A stretch of 64,000 bases of DNA from Saposhnikovia divaricata (Eukaryota > Streptophyta > Magnoliopsida > Apiales > Apiaceae): assembly GCA_036435485.1 (NCBI GenBank), contig CM071600.1:163692546-163756545 (forward strand), in the 5' to 3' direction. Positions 24,710 to 36,930 of this stretch are shown piece after piece (positions within the stretch are counted from its first letter, which is position 1; each line of letters begins with the position of its first letter). The notes beneath the pieces were generated by a model. It had not been told where the DNA came from. It did not search any database and saw only the letters and a list, made by a program, of their open reading frames with translations. The position numbers were made by a program, and so were the translations under genes.

Positions 24710-25718
24710 TATAGATTTCACTGATCTGAATGATGCATGCCCAAAGGACTATTTCCCCCTACCAAGAATTGATACGTTGATAGATGCCACGGCTAGCCAC
24801 GAGATGTTGAGTTTCATGGATGGCTTCAGTGGCTACAACCAAATTAGGATGCATAAGGATGACATTCCTAAGGTATCATTCATCACTGACTTTGGTGTGT
24901 ATTGTTACTTAGTCATGGCCTTTGGACTGAAGAATACAAGAGCCACCTATCAGAGGTTGGTAAACAAGATCTTTGCCCATCTCATTGGAAAAACTATGGA
25001 AGTTTATGTGGATGACATGTTGGTGAAAAGCCTACACAAGGCAGATCACATTGAACACCTGCACGAGGCATTTGAAGTGCTGAGGTACCATATGATGATG
25101 TTGAATCCAGTCAAGTGCGCTTTTGGTGTTGGTTCAGGCAAGTTCCTGGGTCTCATGGTCTCAAAGCGTGGAATTGAGGCTAACCCCGACAAAATCAAGG
25201 CTATCCTAGATATGGAACCACCACGTTCCATAAGGGATGTACAGAAACTGACTGGGAGAATTGCGGCATTAGGGAGATTCATCTCCAAATCTGGGTACAA
25301 GTGTTTGCCGTTCTTCAAAACTTTAAAGAAGGTAACAAACTTTGAATGGACAAAGGAAAGCCAAGTGGCCTTTGAGCAGGTGAAGAAGTATATGGTCGGG
25401 GCCCCGTTGTTGGCCAAGCCAAGTATGGGAGAAATCCTTTATCTTTACTTGGCAATCTCAGACCAAGCCATGAGCGCTATGCTTGTGAAGGAAGAAGACA
25501 AGGTTCAGAAGCCCATATATTATGTGAGTAAAGTTTTATATGGAACAGAGCTGAATTACTCTACCATTGAGAAGTTTGCTTTAGCGTTGGTGACTGCCTC
25601 TAGAAAATTACGGCCCTATTTTCAGGCACATAAGATTGAGGTCCTTACAGGACAGCCATTGAGGAATATTCTGCACAACCCTAAAGCCAGTGGTAGGCTC
25701 ATCAAGTAGGCAATTGAG
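24710..25718 (+). pseudogene. Reverse transcriptase-RNase H of element B
   Basis: Continues RT from IDFTDLNDACPKD, directly after the second ATGTG copy. VYVDDMLVKS lies near 25005; LGLMVSKRGIEANPDK near 25150; RNase H segment YLYLAISDQAMSAML near 25440. TAG at 25707-25709 replaces the TGG of A and G (G to A). The frame stays open after it. The ATG at 24618 upstream lies in the solo LTR and is not the true start. Confidence 0.9.
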
Positions 25719-26113
25719 TTGGGAGAATTTGGTGTTAAGTACAAGGCAAGGACGGCCATTAAAGCCCAGGCATTGGCTGACTTCGTGGTTGAATGTACCA
25801 TCGACAACCAAGAAGTCGGGGGGCAAGAGATAGTACCTCAAGAAGGCAATGAACCGCCTAAGGAGGATAAGGAACCCGTGCTCGAGGAGAAGGAATACTG
25901 GATGCTCTATTTTGATGGGGCATCAAAAACAAAAACAAGTGGTGCAGGTCTTGTTCTGCAAAGTCCCGATGGATTCACTATTGAATATGCCATGAAGTTG
26001 GACTTCCCAACAACAAACAACGAGCCAGAGTATGAAGCTTTGATAGCCGGAGTTGGTCTGGTAGGAGCACTAAGGGTCAAGAATCTTAAAGTTTGTGGAG
26101 ATTCAAGGCTAGT
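25719..26113 (+). pseudogene. Second RNase H (Tat-type) of element B, N-terminal part
   Basis: An acidic linker is followed by WMLYFDGASKTKTSGAG, with the catalytic D of DGA, then NNEPEYEAL (NEAEYEAL in G, so A to P near the second acidic residue), then GDSRLV with the third acidic position. It is cut after DSRLV by element D and resumes at 41754. Confidence 0.88.
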
Positions 26114-27429
26114 TGTAACACCCCCAGATCCGGGGTCCGGGATCCGGTGGTTACGGTTTCCAATTCTGTCCACAACAATTGAACTTTCCTTAACATAAAA
26201 TAAATTACGTCTCTATGACCCAACACCACAATATAAAACACACCCGTTATAGTCCCAGAGATGAAATCAGAGTAACAATAAAATTTTTAATAATCACATT
26301 ATGAGTTCTTACAATCCAAAAGAATTTCAATATAAATACATACTCTTTGCCATCCATTTACATAAGTCATACTGGACCATATTCTTGGTACTGAAAGAAT
26401 AAATATATACTACCAATAGCTTCTTCTTCAGCTCTGGTAGTCTCATCGTCCTCGCCCGCGTCGAGTGCGCCTTGTGCGAGTCATCTGGTCTAGCTGTTGT
26501 TGTGATATAATAATAAAGCAAGGGTGAGCAATAGCCCACCAACAATAATATATAACTGAACGATAATATATAACAGTTCAAAAGTATCTTTTAAACCATA
26601 TGCCATGCATTTACGGAAATGATGCCAGTATAATATGAACGATGAAGTTACAAGGTAACTTAAAGTATTTGTTTGTAGAAATATCTGCTACATCAAAAGT
26701 AAGCGTGATATTCTCATTGTCATTAAAAAGAGGAACTTGCATGAAAAGATTGCAATTCCAGTTATGAACACTTTTCCAGCTCTGCCAACAGTAATCATGT
26801 TGCAGGAAATAAATAAGTTTGGATGATGAACCAATGATGGAGTATTCACCGCGCCCGCTGTTCCAATCTTGATGATCAGTCGAGATCGTACAGCTCAATT
26901 TAGATTTACTACCGGTAGAAGGAAGAATTGACGGCTTTACTTGTCTACCGCCTTACTAGCTCTCCCCGGCCAACGGTTGGGCCAAAGGGGATGGACCGGC
27001 GCTACTCGGCCTCTTACACGACTCCTAGTTCAAATATAATTCATGACTCTGAATGTAACGTTCGTCCCCTTTTCCCCAAGTATAATACTTGTTGATAAGA
27101 CTCCACAGAGTAGTCGTATCTAGTTGGAAAGGAAAATTTCACCAATAACTTCCAAGCTATTGCTTGGTAACGAATATCAACTTGTTCCAACAGTCTTACC
27201 CCTCAAAAGATGAGAAGGTACATAATGACTTAATAAGCCAATAGCACCCGAGTTGCGAGTGAAGAGAATACTTTATTGACCGGGAAGTCGACCAGATAAA
27301 TAACATTTTCCAAGTAAGGTTCCCTTATTATTAGGGAGATAGACTCAAAGAAGAATGATGTCTGAGAACCTTTCTTGATATAAGATTAATAATAATATGA
27401 CTCCGAAATATTTTTCCGTAATAATCGAA

Positions 27430-28150
27430 GAAGGTAAACCTTATCGAGATTATTCTAAGTATGGAATAAATATTCAGAGAATATTTATTGAATTAAAATA
27501 TTTTACAGAATATTTAGGAATATGAAAGAATATCTTTAATCAGAGTATTTCCCAAATAATCCTTGAAGAAATATCGAGAGAATATTTATTGCATAATTAA
27601 ATATTCAAATGAATATTCAAAATAATATTCATTAATTAATAAGACCTGAAAGGAATATTTAAAATATTTAAAATAATATTCGATGATTAAATAGAACCCT
27701 GGATGAATATTCAAAATAATATTCATAATTAATTAGGAATTTAAATGAATATTGAAAAAGTAATATTCATTTAATGAATAATATTCTAAATGAATATCAA
27801 GTAATATTCATTTAGTAATCCAAGCTTTAAAGGAATATTCGAGATAAGACTCGATAAATAAATCAAGCTTCAGATGAACATTAAAATAATATTCGTCAGG
27901 TAATTACTATCTTAAATGAATATTCAAAAGTAATATTCATTTAATGAATAATATTCTAAATGAATATCCAAATAATATTCATTTAGTAGTCCAACCTTTA
28001 GAAGAATATTCGAAATAATAATCGATAAATAATTCGACTCTGAATGAATATTAAAAATATTATTCGTCGAATAGTTACGTTCAAATAATTATTTGAAGTA
28101 AGGATCGTTAAATAAATAATCTCGAACGAATATTCAAATAATATTCGTCG
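27430..28150. repeat. AT-rich palindromic array in the LTR of D
   Basis: Many imperfect units of the type AATGAATATTCAAAATAATATTCATT, each nearly self-complementary. The partner copy is at 38240-38970, and a related but shorter array is in solo LTR C (about 21880-22200). Confidence 0.8.
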
Positions 28151-28153
28151 CCC

Positions 28154-28569
28154 TTGGAATCACCTGCTTCAGATTTGGTATGCATCAAACAGCTTACATC
28201 ATCGTACAGTTGCAATGCTTGCAGCTCAGGTCTTCATATACCACATCTGGCGCGAAAGAAATACCAGGGCTCATGATGGAGGTTGCTGCAATCCTCGGCA
28301 ACTCCTTGCTGGCATTCAGGTTGATATTAAAACAAGGATCTCGACTTCACCTTGGTTTACTAATCAAAACCGAATGGATACTCTTAATCAGTGGTTAACA
28401 AATTGATTGCTTAGGTTTTTGATCTTCATTTCAGCCTTTATAGTCTAAATCTTCAGATTTAGCTTGGGTGTTTGTTTGTTACTGTTGTTGTTCCGTTGGC
28501 TTGCCATGGACATAGGGTAAATCCCTAATTCTTTTTGGTTTTTATATATATACAAATTTAGCTAAAAAA
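28154..28569 (+). mobile_element. 5'-truncated LINE (L1-type) 3' end inside the LTR of D
   Basis: Absent from the partner LTR. Flanked by an 18-bp target duplication AAATAATATTCGTCGCCC (28136-28153, 28570-28587) and ending in a short A run. The ORF to 28406 reads FIYHIWRERNTRAHDGG, the conserved C-terminal segment of plant L1 ORF2 (zf-RVT region), with stop and 3' UTR after it. It inserted after D did, because only one LTR carries it. Confidence 0.88.
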
Positions 28570-30965
28570 AAATAATATTCGTCGCCCGAATAATATTTTC
28601 CTCCGAGGTAATCTCGATATGTCAAGAAATATTTACTCCCAGACTATATTTGATGAATAAGATGTATACGCCCTTCTATGAGGGTCTTACAATAACCGGC
28701 TTATAATTGATACGTTAGCTATCTAATTTATAAGCCAATAAACAATCAGGGAACAAGCATAACGATATAACTGGAAAGTAGGCATGCATGCTATGGCATA
28801 TGTATAACGGAAAACATATATATATTCAATCACAACAACAGCCTAAAAGAAGGGAATTGAAACTTGCCTGGTAGTCGAGCACGATAAGGGGTAATGGTAG
28901 CGGGTCCCGGGTCAGCTTGGTGATCTATAAATAACCAAGGCATTCGGGATTAATCACTTAACATCTTAAAAGTTAAGTTATACTTAAATCGAAACACGTT
29001 CTCAAGTTATCTCGTCATACCCCTTTTAGTGGATTCCTTTTATCATCGATCCGGCCCGACATTCGTTCGTTAACACGACATGTCATTGTACTTACACTTG
29101 GGACATACTTAAGTCATACAAGTTCTAAAGTCGATCGTTACGAATCAATATTATGCTCCGAGTTTTATCGCCCGTTTTCTAAGTGTTTTACCGAAGTTAT
29201 AATCAAGCGGGTTTTTAAGGGTTCGATCGCGATTAACTTTGATTCGAACATTTTTATAAAATCGGAAAACGATCCGTTTCACATGAGGTTTTCTCTCACA
29301 CCTTCCTTTTTACCTCTAGTATTTAATTACCAAGATTTGCCACTGACTTACGTATTTTACGAGGGTTCAATTTTAATAACGAACTCGTACTTACGGTTTC
29401 GAATGTCTTTTAGTGAATCGGCCATAATTCCTAAACCGTAAGTCCGTTTCACATGATCTTTATATCAAAACGAAGCTTATAACATGATCTATCTTGCCAT
29501 GGCAGAACATGATACTGGACAGTGACTTATGGCTACTGTCAAACACGGTTTCTTAAGGTTAACAAAAATCGGGCATTACGACGGCTATAAATCGGACGTT
29601 CCATAAATCGTAATCAACAACCCAAGCCACACCGGGCATACCAATCATCTTACATTCATAATACTAATCTCATAAGTCCAGGAACATCATATTATATCAT
29701 CATATTCATCACATCTCTTAAATCAAACAAACTAACTACATAATCATGTAAACATGCTTATAACAACATTATCACCAAAACTTATCCAAAACTCCATTAA
29801 AACTCAAATCAAAGACTAGGGTTCTTGAAGTTTATACCTTCCTTGGAGTATGTTCTAGCCTCACTAAGCTTTGTATGATCCTTGAGTGGCCTTAAGCTAG
29901 CTAAATCAACCATAAAAATCAAAGAAAAACAAGATTAGTTCTTGAAGAACACTATCCACCCTCCTTGTAAATGATTTATTTGAAAATGGAAACAAAGGAG
30001 TTTGGACTTGAAATTTCTAGGAGATTAGTTTCTTGAAATATAGAACTCACCTTAAAAATTACAAGATCAAATGATGGTTGGAAGAGGGTTTTTGATTCTT
30101 GAATTTTAAGAAAAGCCGAATGGCTTCTTGGAAGAGAAAGAATTGCTTGGTTGATTTGTTTTGATAATAATGCAATAAAGTGACTTTGCTTGGATAATAT
30201 CTCATCCTAAAGCCACTTTAATAAAGTGATGATGCAAGGGGTGATGTCTTTGGATGAGTATGTGTTGTTGTTTAAGTGGTGGAATGGTAAAGAGATGCTA
30301 AGTACTAGTTGATTTTTCTAATGGTGCTAGTTAGTAATGCAACTAGCTTGGTTCCATTGATCTTATCTAGCATAAAGTGATTATGTCACCTTCCACTATC
30401 TCATCACACCTCTTAGTCCTCTGCTTGTTTCTTTGTCCGTTTGTTGCTCAATTCATTGATCGTTCGGACGAATAACTAAGTAGTTTCACCTCTAGGGTTT
30501 ACCAGGAAATTTCTCGATATTCATAATACCTTCCCATTCCTTAATATAATCCTCGTGATGACCATGTAGGATATTTAATCTTGATACGAACTTAATCCGT
30601 AATCTAGGATTCGTTCGCTTTATTGATTAATCTCGTTATAACGTTTTAGCGGTTTCTAGAACGCTTGTTTCACTGCCTCAGTGGTTTCCTACCTTCATTC
30701 TTAAATCAAATATAATAACATCCCAAAATATCAAATCCTCAAAGTTAATATCTCAATTCTTGGATTATAATAATATTTAATCCACTGTCCGGTCAAATAT
30801 TATACCGAAAAAGAATTTGGAATTTCTGAATTCCGATCGTCTCTGCATTCACTTATTTCCTCCGCGTATTACTAATATGACTTCGAAACATCCATATCAT
30901 GTCCCGTACATAGGGTGGCGTGAAAAGTTTTCCAACTTACAAAATCACTATTCATCCACCAAATT

Positions 30966-31078
30966 ACTATGCACGTACGGGAAACACTATGCACGTACGG
31001 GAAATACTATGCATGTACGGGAAACACTATGCACATACGGGAAACACTATGCACGTATGGGAAACACTATGCACGTAC
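30966..31078. repeat. 20-bp tandem repeat in the LTR of D (left copy)
   Basis: ACTATGCACGTACGGGAAAC repeated 5.6 times with few changes. The same array is in the other LTR at 41373-41485 with the same length. Confidence 0.9.
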
Positions 31079-31342
31079 TCATTTCCCTTCAAGGATCCAT
31101 TAGCTCCTTCCTGGATTGTAGATTATTCTTATCTAGGTCCTCAACCATCGAATTACTCTATTATGACAATATACCAATGCATCAGGATCATTGTCCAAAG
31201 CAATATGCATTCATTACAATCATTGTTCTTTGAAACCACCATTCATTAGAGCTGGTGACCTTGTTGTCGGAATCATTGTTCCTCATTTTATCATTACTTA
31301 ATAGAAAGTTTTAATTATATCCAAAATTTGGGGTTCTTACAG

Positions 31343-31354
31343 TCTCCCCTCCTT
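31343..31354 (-). other. Polypurine tract of element D
   Basis: The minus strand reads AAGGAGGGGAGA, then C, then the LTR TGTAAG. This is the usual form in plant chromovirus-type gypsy elements. The adjacent minus-strand stretch CGGGACGGAATCC matches the usual 3' context of this family. Confidence 0.85.
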
Positions 31355-34300
31355 AAAAGGATTCCGTCCCGGAATCAGGTAGGAAGCAAAGAGTCGTTTG
31401 CCTGTCGCTCACTTTTTAGCTTCCCGGTCAATTCTTAGTCATTCTACCCTTCCTCAGCACATCTTCTAGTACTACAATCCATACTGTATCCTTTTTCCAT
31501 CAACGTTGCTACTTTTCGTACAACTCACTATCCGGGTTATACTCTTACTCAGTCTTATCCTTATTGATACCTGCAGTAACATTGGTATCACTATCACCCT
31601 ACGAATTCGGAGGTAACCTCGCTCGTACTGTGCATTTCCTGATCGCTTTAATCTTCGCAATCTCGATCAATATAGAGAAGTGGAAAGATTTATTGAGAGA
31701 TCACTATGATCAATTGAACATTTGTTATATTGCATAGTTAGTACAGAAGGGGGCCAGCCTTTAGTACTTGACAAGCAATTAAACAAGTTATGGTATTCCA
31801 CTTAGACTTCTATCACATAGACAAATAGTCACGTAGCAGTACCTCCCCTCCTAAAAGGGTTGTTCTTCTCAATTCATAAAGAAGATGAATAAGAGAGAAG
31901 AAGATAAAAGAGTTCTAAAGGATTATAGAAAGCTTTCATGATTGTAGAATATCATACTCAGAATTTACCTCTGAACTATAGAGGTTTATCAAAGAAGAAA
32001 TTAATCATAATTATATCCAATACTATTTGATCGCAATCTCACGTGTCAACATATCTTGCTGCTTTGTCCATTATTCTATGGACAAATACTCTTGTTCAAT
32101 CTTAGCGATAATCACATTCGGGGAAATCCTTCAACCTTTCAGGTTAAATCTTAGATTTCTCACTTGACATCATTATTACTGACATCCCATATCATGTTAC
32201 TAGCTTTTTCATAACTATAATATTGACACTATCAGGTTGTCATCCTGAGAATTCATTAGAAAACCCATTCATAACATTCCTTGCTTCTCATTCCATAGTT
32301 GCTTTCCCAGCCTTTTCTTTATCAATCACATCCTTCTTATTATCTGATTCTTACTCATTTCTATTATTTACTTTCACCTTCACCTCTTTATTGAGACACC
32401 TTTTTGCACTTGGTACCCCCTTATCGGTATTCCGTCACATTTATTCTATAATCATCACGTTATTCCAATTTAAACTTTCCGAAATGAATCTGGCCCGATC
32501 CCTTTTTCTTAGATTCATATAATCTACTTCTGCCAACCTTGTTTCTCATCACTTATTCTTTTCTATCCGTGGTTTTCCACAGGTTGTCTTTCGTAAGTCA
32601 GACCAGGTCGTATATCTACCGGCTCATGCTCTTATCATCTATCGAGCATCTGCATTTTACTAGCGTAGCCTGGCCACATGAAAACCCGTTATGACCGTGC
32701 TATAAGTTTTGGGGGTAAGGCTGGCTCGAATACCGCCGTCCGAACACTTTTAAACTCTCAAGTGGCCCAATAAGTCTCGGGCTCAACCGCCCTTCCCTCC
32801 AAGTCTCATTAATTCTTTCCATGGGAATATCTTTAACATCATGAATTACCAACCTCATATTCTCTATCTTGTTTGCGCAGAAGTACACTAACATAAAATT
32901 GTTTGTCATTCATCAACATGCCATTTAGTTAATCAATGGCAGCACTTTCTTTATCTTTACATTGTCATCTACTTTCTTAGAAGAATCACCATCGCTTGTT
33001 GTTTACGTAGTGCATTAATAGCTAATCCTACGGGTTTCAAATCCTTTAGGGAGACAAAGTAATCACTATTCCTTATCCATAAGGAACACTTCCTGAACTT
33101 GATGTAGATATTACATGAAGTAGATACAATTGCAGAAGAGTTTCAAGCATTGCAGCTATGTCAGGTTGATGAAACTATCACTCATGCAGCTTCCATAAAA
33201 GACTGGAAACTTAACGGTTTACTTCGTTAATTTTGTATCATGGTCCTGGTCTGCCTCAAAACGGGACCTTCTAAGGTACGTAATATGCTTAAGACTCCAT
33301 CAGGAATCGAATCTTTACTTAAACTATTATTACCTTCGATTCTTGCACAATCATCAAAAGGAATGTAACTTCCTCCACTCCAATATGACCTTCAAGGTCT
33401 TTCCAAATATCATTTTGTTTCTTCGGTATTAACATTTGTAATTATTCCTTTATACTTAGACTGTCGGCCACCTCATTGGCCTTTCCTGATAATAATAATT
33501 TCTGGTAATCCTTGTTCTCTGGATATATTCCAATTCAAACATTTCTACCTCATTCCCATCATTGTTGGGTGAAAGCATTCTCCCTTAAGCTCTGCTGATG
33601 GAGAAAAAATATATTTATCAGTCTTTCTCCATAAGTCATTGCTTCCACCTACCCGTGGGAACTTTATCACGTTTATTCCCAATCCTACTTAGGATACTTC
33701 TTTTCTTAGTTCTTTCCTTATCTTAGGATAATCTCAACCTTTATAGGTTCAATCCATACTTCCTCAGGGTTTCATACATGCCTCATCTGGCATTATTGTT
33801 ACTATGTCATACATTCCTTACCAAACTTCAATTTTGAAGTTCGGAGTATTACCTTTTTCCTTGTAAGGTTTCATAGGTCATCCTCATCCTTCCTCCTGTA
33901 TTTTCTGGGTACAGAGTATATCAAAACGTCATTGATCAATACTCTAGTAATTCTATCTATGTTCTTTCCAGAACTCTTTTTAATAATCCTTACCGGTCAT
34001 TGTTGCCTTAGCAAGTCCAACTCATATCATCTGAAGTCATAATGTCGTTATTAGGGTTAATGCCACCCCTTGTGCATTCCCCAGGGTTTGTCTTAATTTA
34101 TGGATATCCTATCCTTAATTCAACTGCCAAGGAATTCTTGCATCTTATAATTGGCAATCAGATCATGTATCCTTAATAAAGGTCTCTTTTCAATCATTCT
34201 CATTTGATAATCGATCGGTGGCTTAATGCCACCCTCTTCTTTCAGATAGTTGTCAGCCTATTTGGCCTTCCAAAAGGTAACGTATGCCTATCTGCTCTCT

Positions 34301-36913
34301 TACAGAACTTGGTAATGGTAGCAAGGATGTTTTGGAAAATATTGGTCGAGTTCAACGTGAATCTCTTAGTACTTATCGTTCTTCTCAAATGTACTTGCCT
34401 TAGACAAAATTTCTACAGCATACTGATCCATCTCTGACCATTTCCATACTCTCTTCATAAACCTTCGTTGTTTACTTTCCTTAGTCATAATATATTCATG
34501 GTATTTATAATACCCTAACATCAAACATCTCAAGTCATTATACTTCTATTTTTACTCGTAATCTTGGATAATCATATATACATGAATCACTTTAGTACGG
34601 GTGACCCTATACAAAAAAAAATCTAGCAAATTCCCAATCAAAACATGGGTTGCAAAGGGTTAAGTAGAAGATTCCTACGATCTCATTAATGTTTCCTTTA
34701 TATCAGAAGCCCTTGCAGTCGGCGCTTTCTTAGAAGCAACCCTGCTTTGTCCTTTCATTGCTGGTCTAGTCACTTGATAATCCTTTGTGACTTGGCCTCA
34801 ACTGGCCACACTAAAATAAAATATATGATTTTAGGCATTTGGCTAATCGCATTACTTTTCTAGCAATTGCCGGCATAGTGCCATTTTCTTTGATACCTTT
34901 CTACCTTTCCAAAACTTTACTTCATATAAGTCTTAATCGACTACTCAACGCCATCTCCAGTCACCTTTCCTCTACTTTTATCTCTTCAACTATTCTTATC
35001 AATCCCACGTGCCACGCAAGCTTACCATTCCTGGCATAACAGCCTTTTCACTTAAGTCAATCCCGGAGTTTCTCAGTCCGGCGGGTTTCTTACTTAAATT
35101 TCCTGTTTTCGTCCAATCTCACTTCATCATTTTATCTCTACCATCGATTGTAATATTCAGGGTCCGTCTACTAACCCATATGACAGCAACCTTACCCAAT
35201 CCACAGGGTTCGCTCCAGTTTCCATTCCTTTCAATGATGTTCTCTGATAATCAGAAAGACAAGGTTTGCCAAAATTCGTTGAAGTTCTTTCCAGAATCAG
35301 GGAAATTTTGGTCAATCTATCCACCTACTGGTAACATTAAGGAGACCAGTTTAGAAACCTGAAGAATAATTCTATGAACCCCCAAGCAGGTAGAACCATA
35401 AGCAGTCATAATTAACGAAATAATCGTCATCAGGTTGGAAGTTTAACCACTGGAGAGGAACCAATTATATACATCCCTTAGAAGGGAATTAACAGTTTTA
35501 AACTGAAACTTGTCACAACGTCCTGATACCTATACTTCCTGATATTCAATATTACCAAATGTCATTCTACCTGACTACCTACCAGTCTCAGAAGGAACAT
35601 TACCGTCGGAGTTGGTTGTTCCACAAAAATTGGCACTACTAAGGCCATCCGAACCTGGTGAACCATGATGTCCGAATGCATCCGCAAGTACCTTGTCGTG
35701 CTGCGCAAGCACACATCCTAATCTTTTATGCGAAGCGTCGTTGGAAGCACAAAGTCTCCCTTTTTCCATTAAACAATGCCAACTCTTGGGCATTACCGAT
35801 TTCATCTTTTAGCTCCAGGAAGATTTTCTCACATTTTTCTCTTTAACTGCTGATCGTATTACTTGATCCGTTATAATTCCGTATCGGAGTAAACTTACGA
35901 TAACTACTATAATCCATTCAAAGAAAAGAAAGAATTTAATATTCCTCTGAGTCACATGCATCTAACGTTTCTGGTTCATCATTTTACTGAGTTAAATTAA
36001 CCCTATACTTAGTCTCTGACAATAGTCTCATTACGAGTTCATCTTGACTCACTGGTCTTATCTTCTGGTAGGTTCTGAGATCATTGTCTTGCTTACTACT
36101 TCCTTATATAACTTTATCCAATCATGCTATCACTTCCCAATGTTTTCACTTTCTAACTGATTCATTCATAAAATGGACATTTTCCTGAATAAAACAACTT
36201 CATCAACCTCAATTTGGTTCCATAAATTACAACCTATGACATCTGCCTTCTCATGGTGAATTATTACTGACAATATTCATACTTCTTCTCAACTATTCCT
36301 AGGGACTCTGCTCCTCGCCTTATATCGATGCCTTTGATAATCATACATCCTTCTAGCACTCTTTTCGTTAATATGAAAGTCTCTAATGATTCTCATCTAT
36401 TCCCGTATAAGATCTCAAGTAATTCTTCCAATCCGTCTTACTTGCTGGTACTACCTTCAGTAGTCCAGCCACGAATCCAACATGAATCTTCAGTTCTCTT
36501 GCTAATAGCTTAGTTCTTTATGCCTACTTTTCTGAGCACTATACCTTAATCATCTCAGTCTTTCTGGCTACAACCCTCATTCCTCGAGGGTAAGCTCCTT
36601 ATCCTAACAGGATTTTCCTTATCTGCTGGAACCTCTTCCGGGTCTCCAGTAGGGTACTCTATTGAATTTATCCGCTGATCTTCAGCATATAATAAAGCAT
36701 CATTGCTGCTGCTCATATGCCTCAAGGTCTGTTGCCTTACTTGTCGATGCGATATCGAGCTAAGTTACTATCATGATACTTAATAGTTCCCATAACGGTT
36801 TTATAGGTCATCACTACATTAAGTAGTCCGACTATGAACTTGGCAAGAGTTCTTATTATATTATTGAATTTATTATTATATAACGTCGCCTCATCTCTGG
36901 GGTTAATAACGTA

Positions 36914-36926
36914 CGCTCTGATACCA
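36914..36926 (-). other. Primer-binding site of element D (initiator tRNA-Met)
   Basis: The minus strand reads TGGTATCAGAGCG four bases inside the right LTR. This fixes the minus orientation. Confidence 0.88.
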
Positions 36927-36930
36927 CTTC

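Larger units (their letters stand above)
26114..31341 (-). repeat. 3' LTR of element D (5228 bp with LINE insertion)
   Basis: Plus-strand ends TGTAACACCCCC and GGGTTCTTACA. It is longer than its partner because of a 434-bp LINE insertion. It lacks about 19 bp present in the other copy just right of that insertion (compare 28594 with 38977). Confidence 0.93.
31342..36930 (-). pseudogene. Decayed gag-pol interior of element D
   Basis: No frame is open for long. Two traces fit gypsy Pol. SGKANEVADSLS at about 33442-33480 (minus) matches the usual PGKANVVADALS at the end of RNase H. EGRLSPRLIGPLE near 32800 (minus) matches the GKLSPRYIGPFE of the integrase C-terminal domain. Their distance (about 0.7 kb) is shorter than in intact elements, suggesting loss inside integrase. 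I could not place Gag, protease or the RT palm motif. Confidence 0.6.

Noticed and set aside
30966..31078. CRISPR-like direct repeats
   Set aside because: Repeats abut without unique spacers, and the context is a plant LTR.
30817..31249. ORFs of 138 and 109 codons in the LTR of D, also at 41224
   Set aside because: They are translations through the 20-bp tandem array with different amino acids in each frame; no protein family and no conserved start.
35575..35805. Minus-strand SNDASHKRLGCVLAQHDKV, similar to gypsy RNase H (SDAS..GLGCVLMQ)
   Set aside because: It lies only about 1.2 kb from the 5' LTR of D, too early for RNase H, and the flanks show no RT. Not used as evidence.
32223..36513. 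Plus-strand ORFs of 60-117 codons inside D
   Set aside because: Antisense to the decayed gag-pol interior; hydrophobic low-complexity translations without motif.
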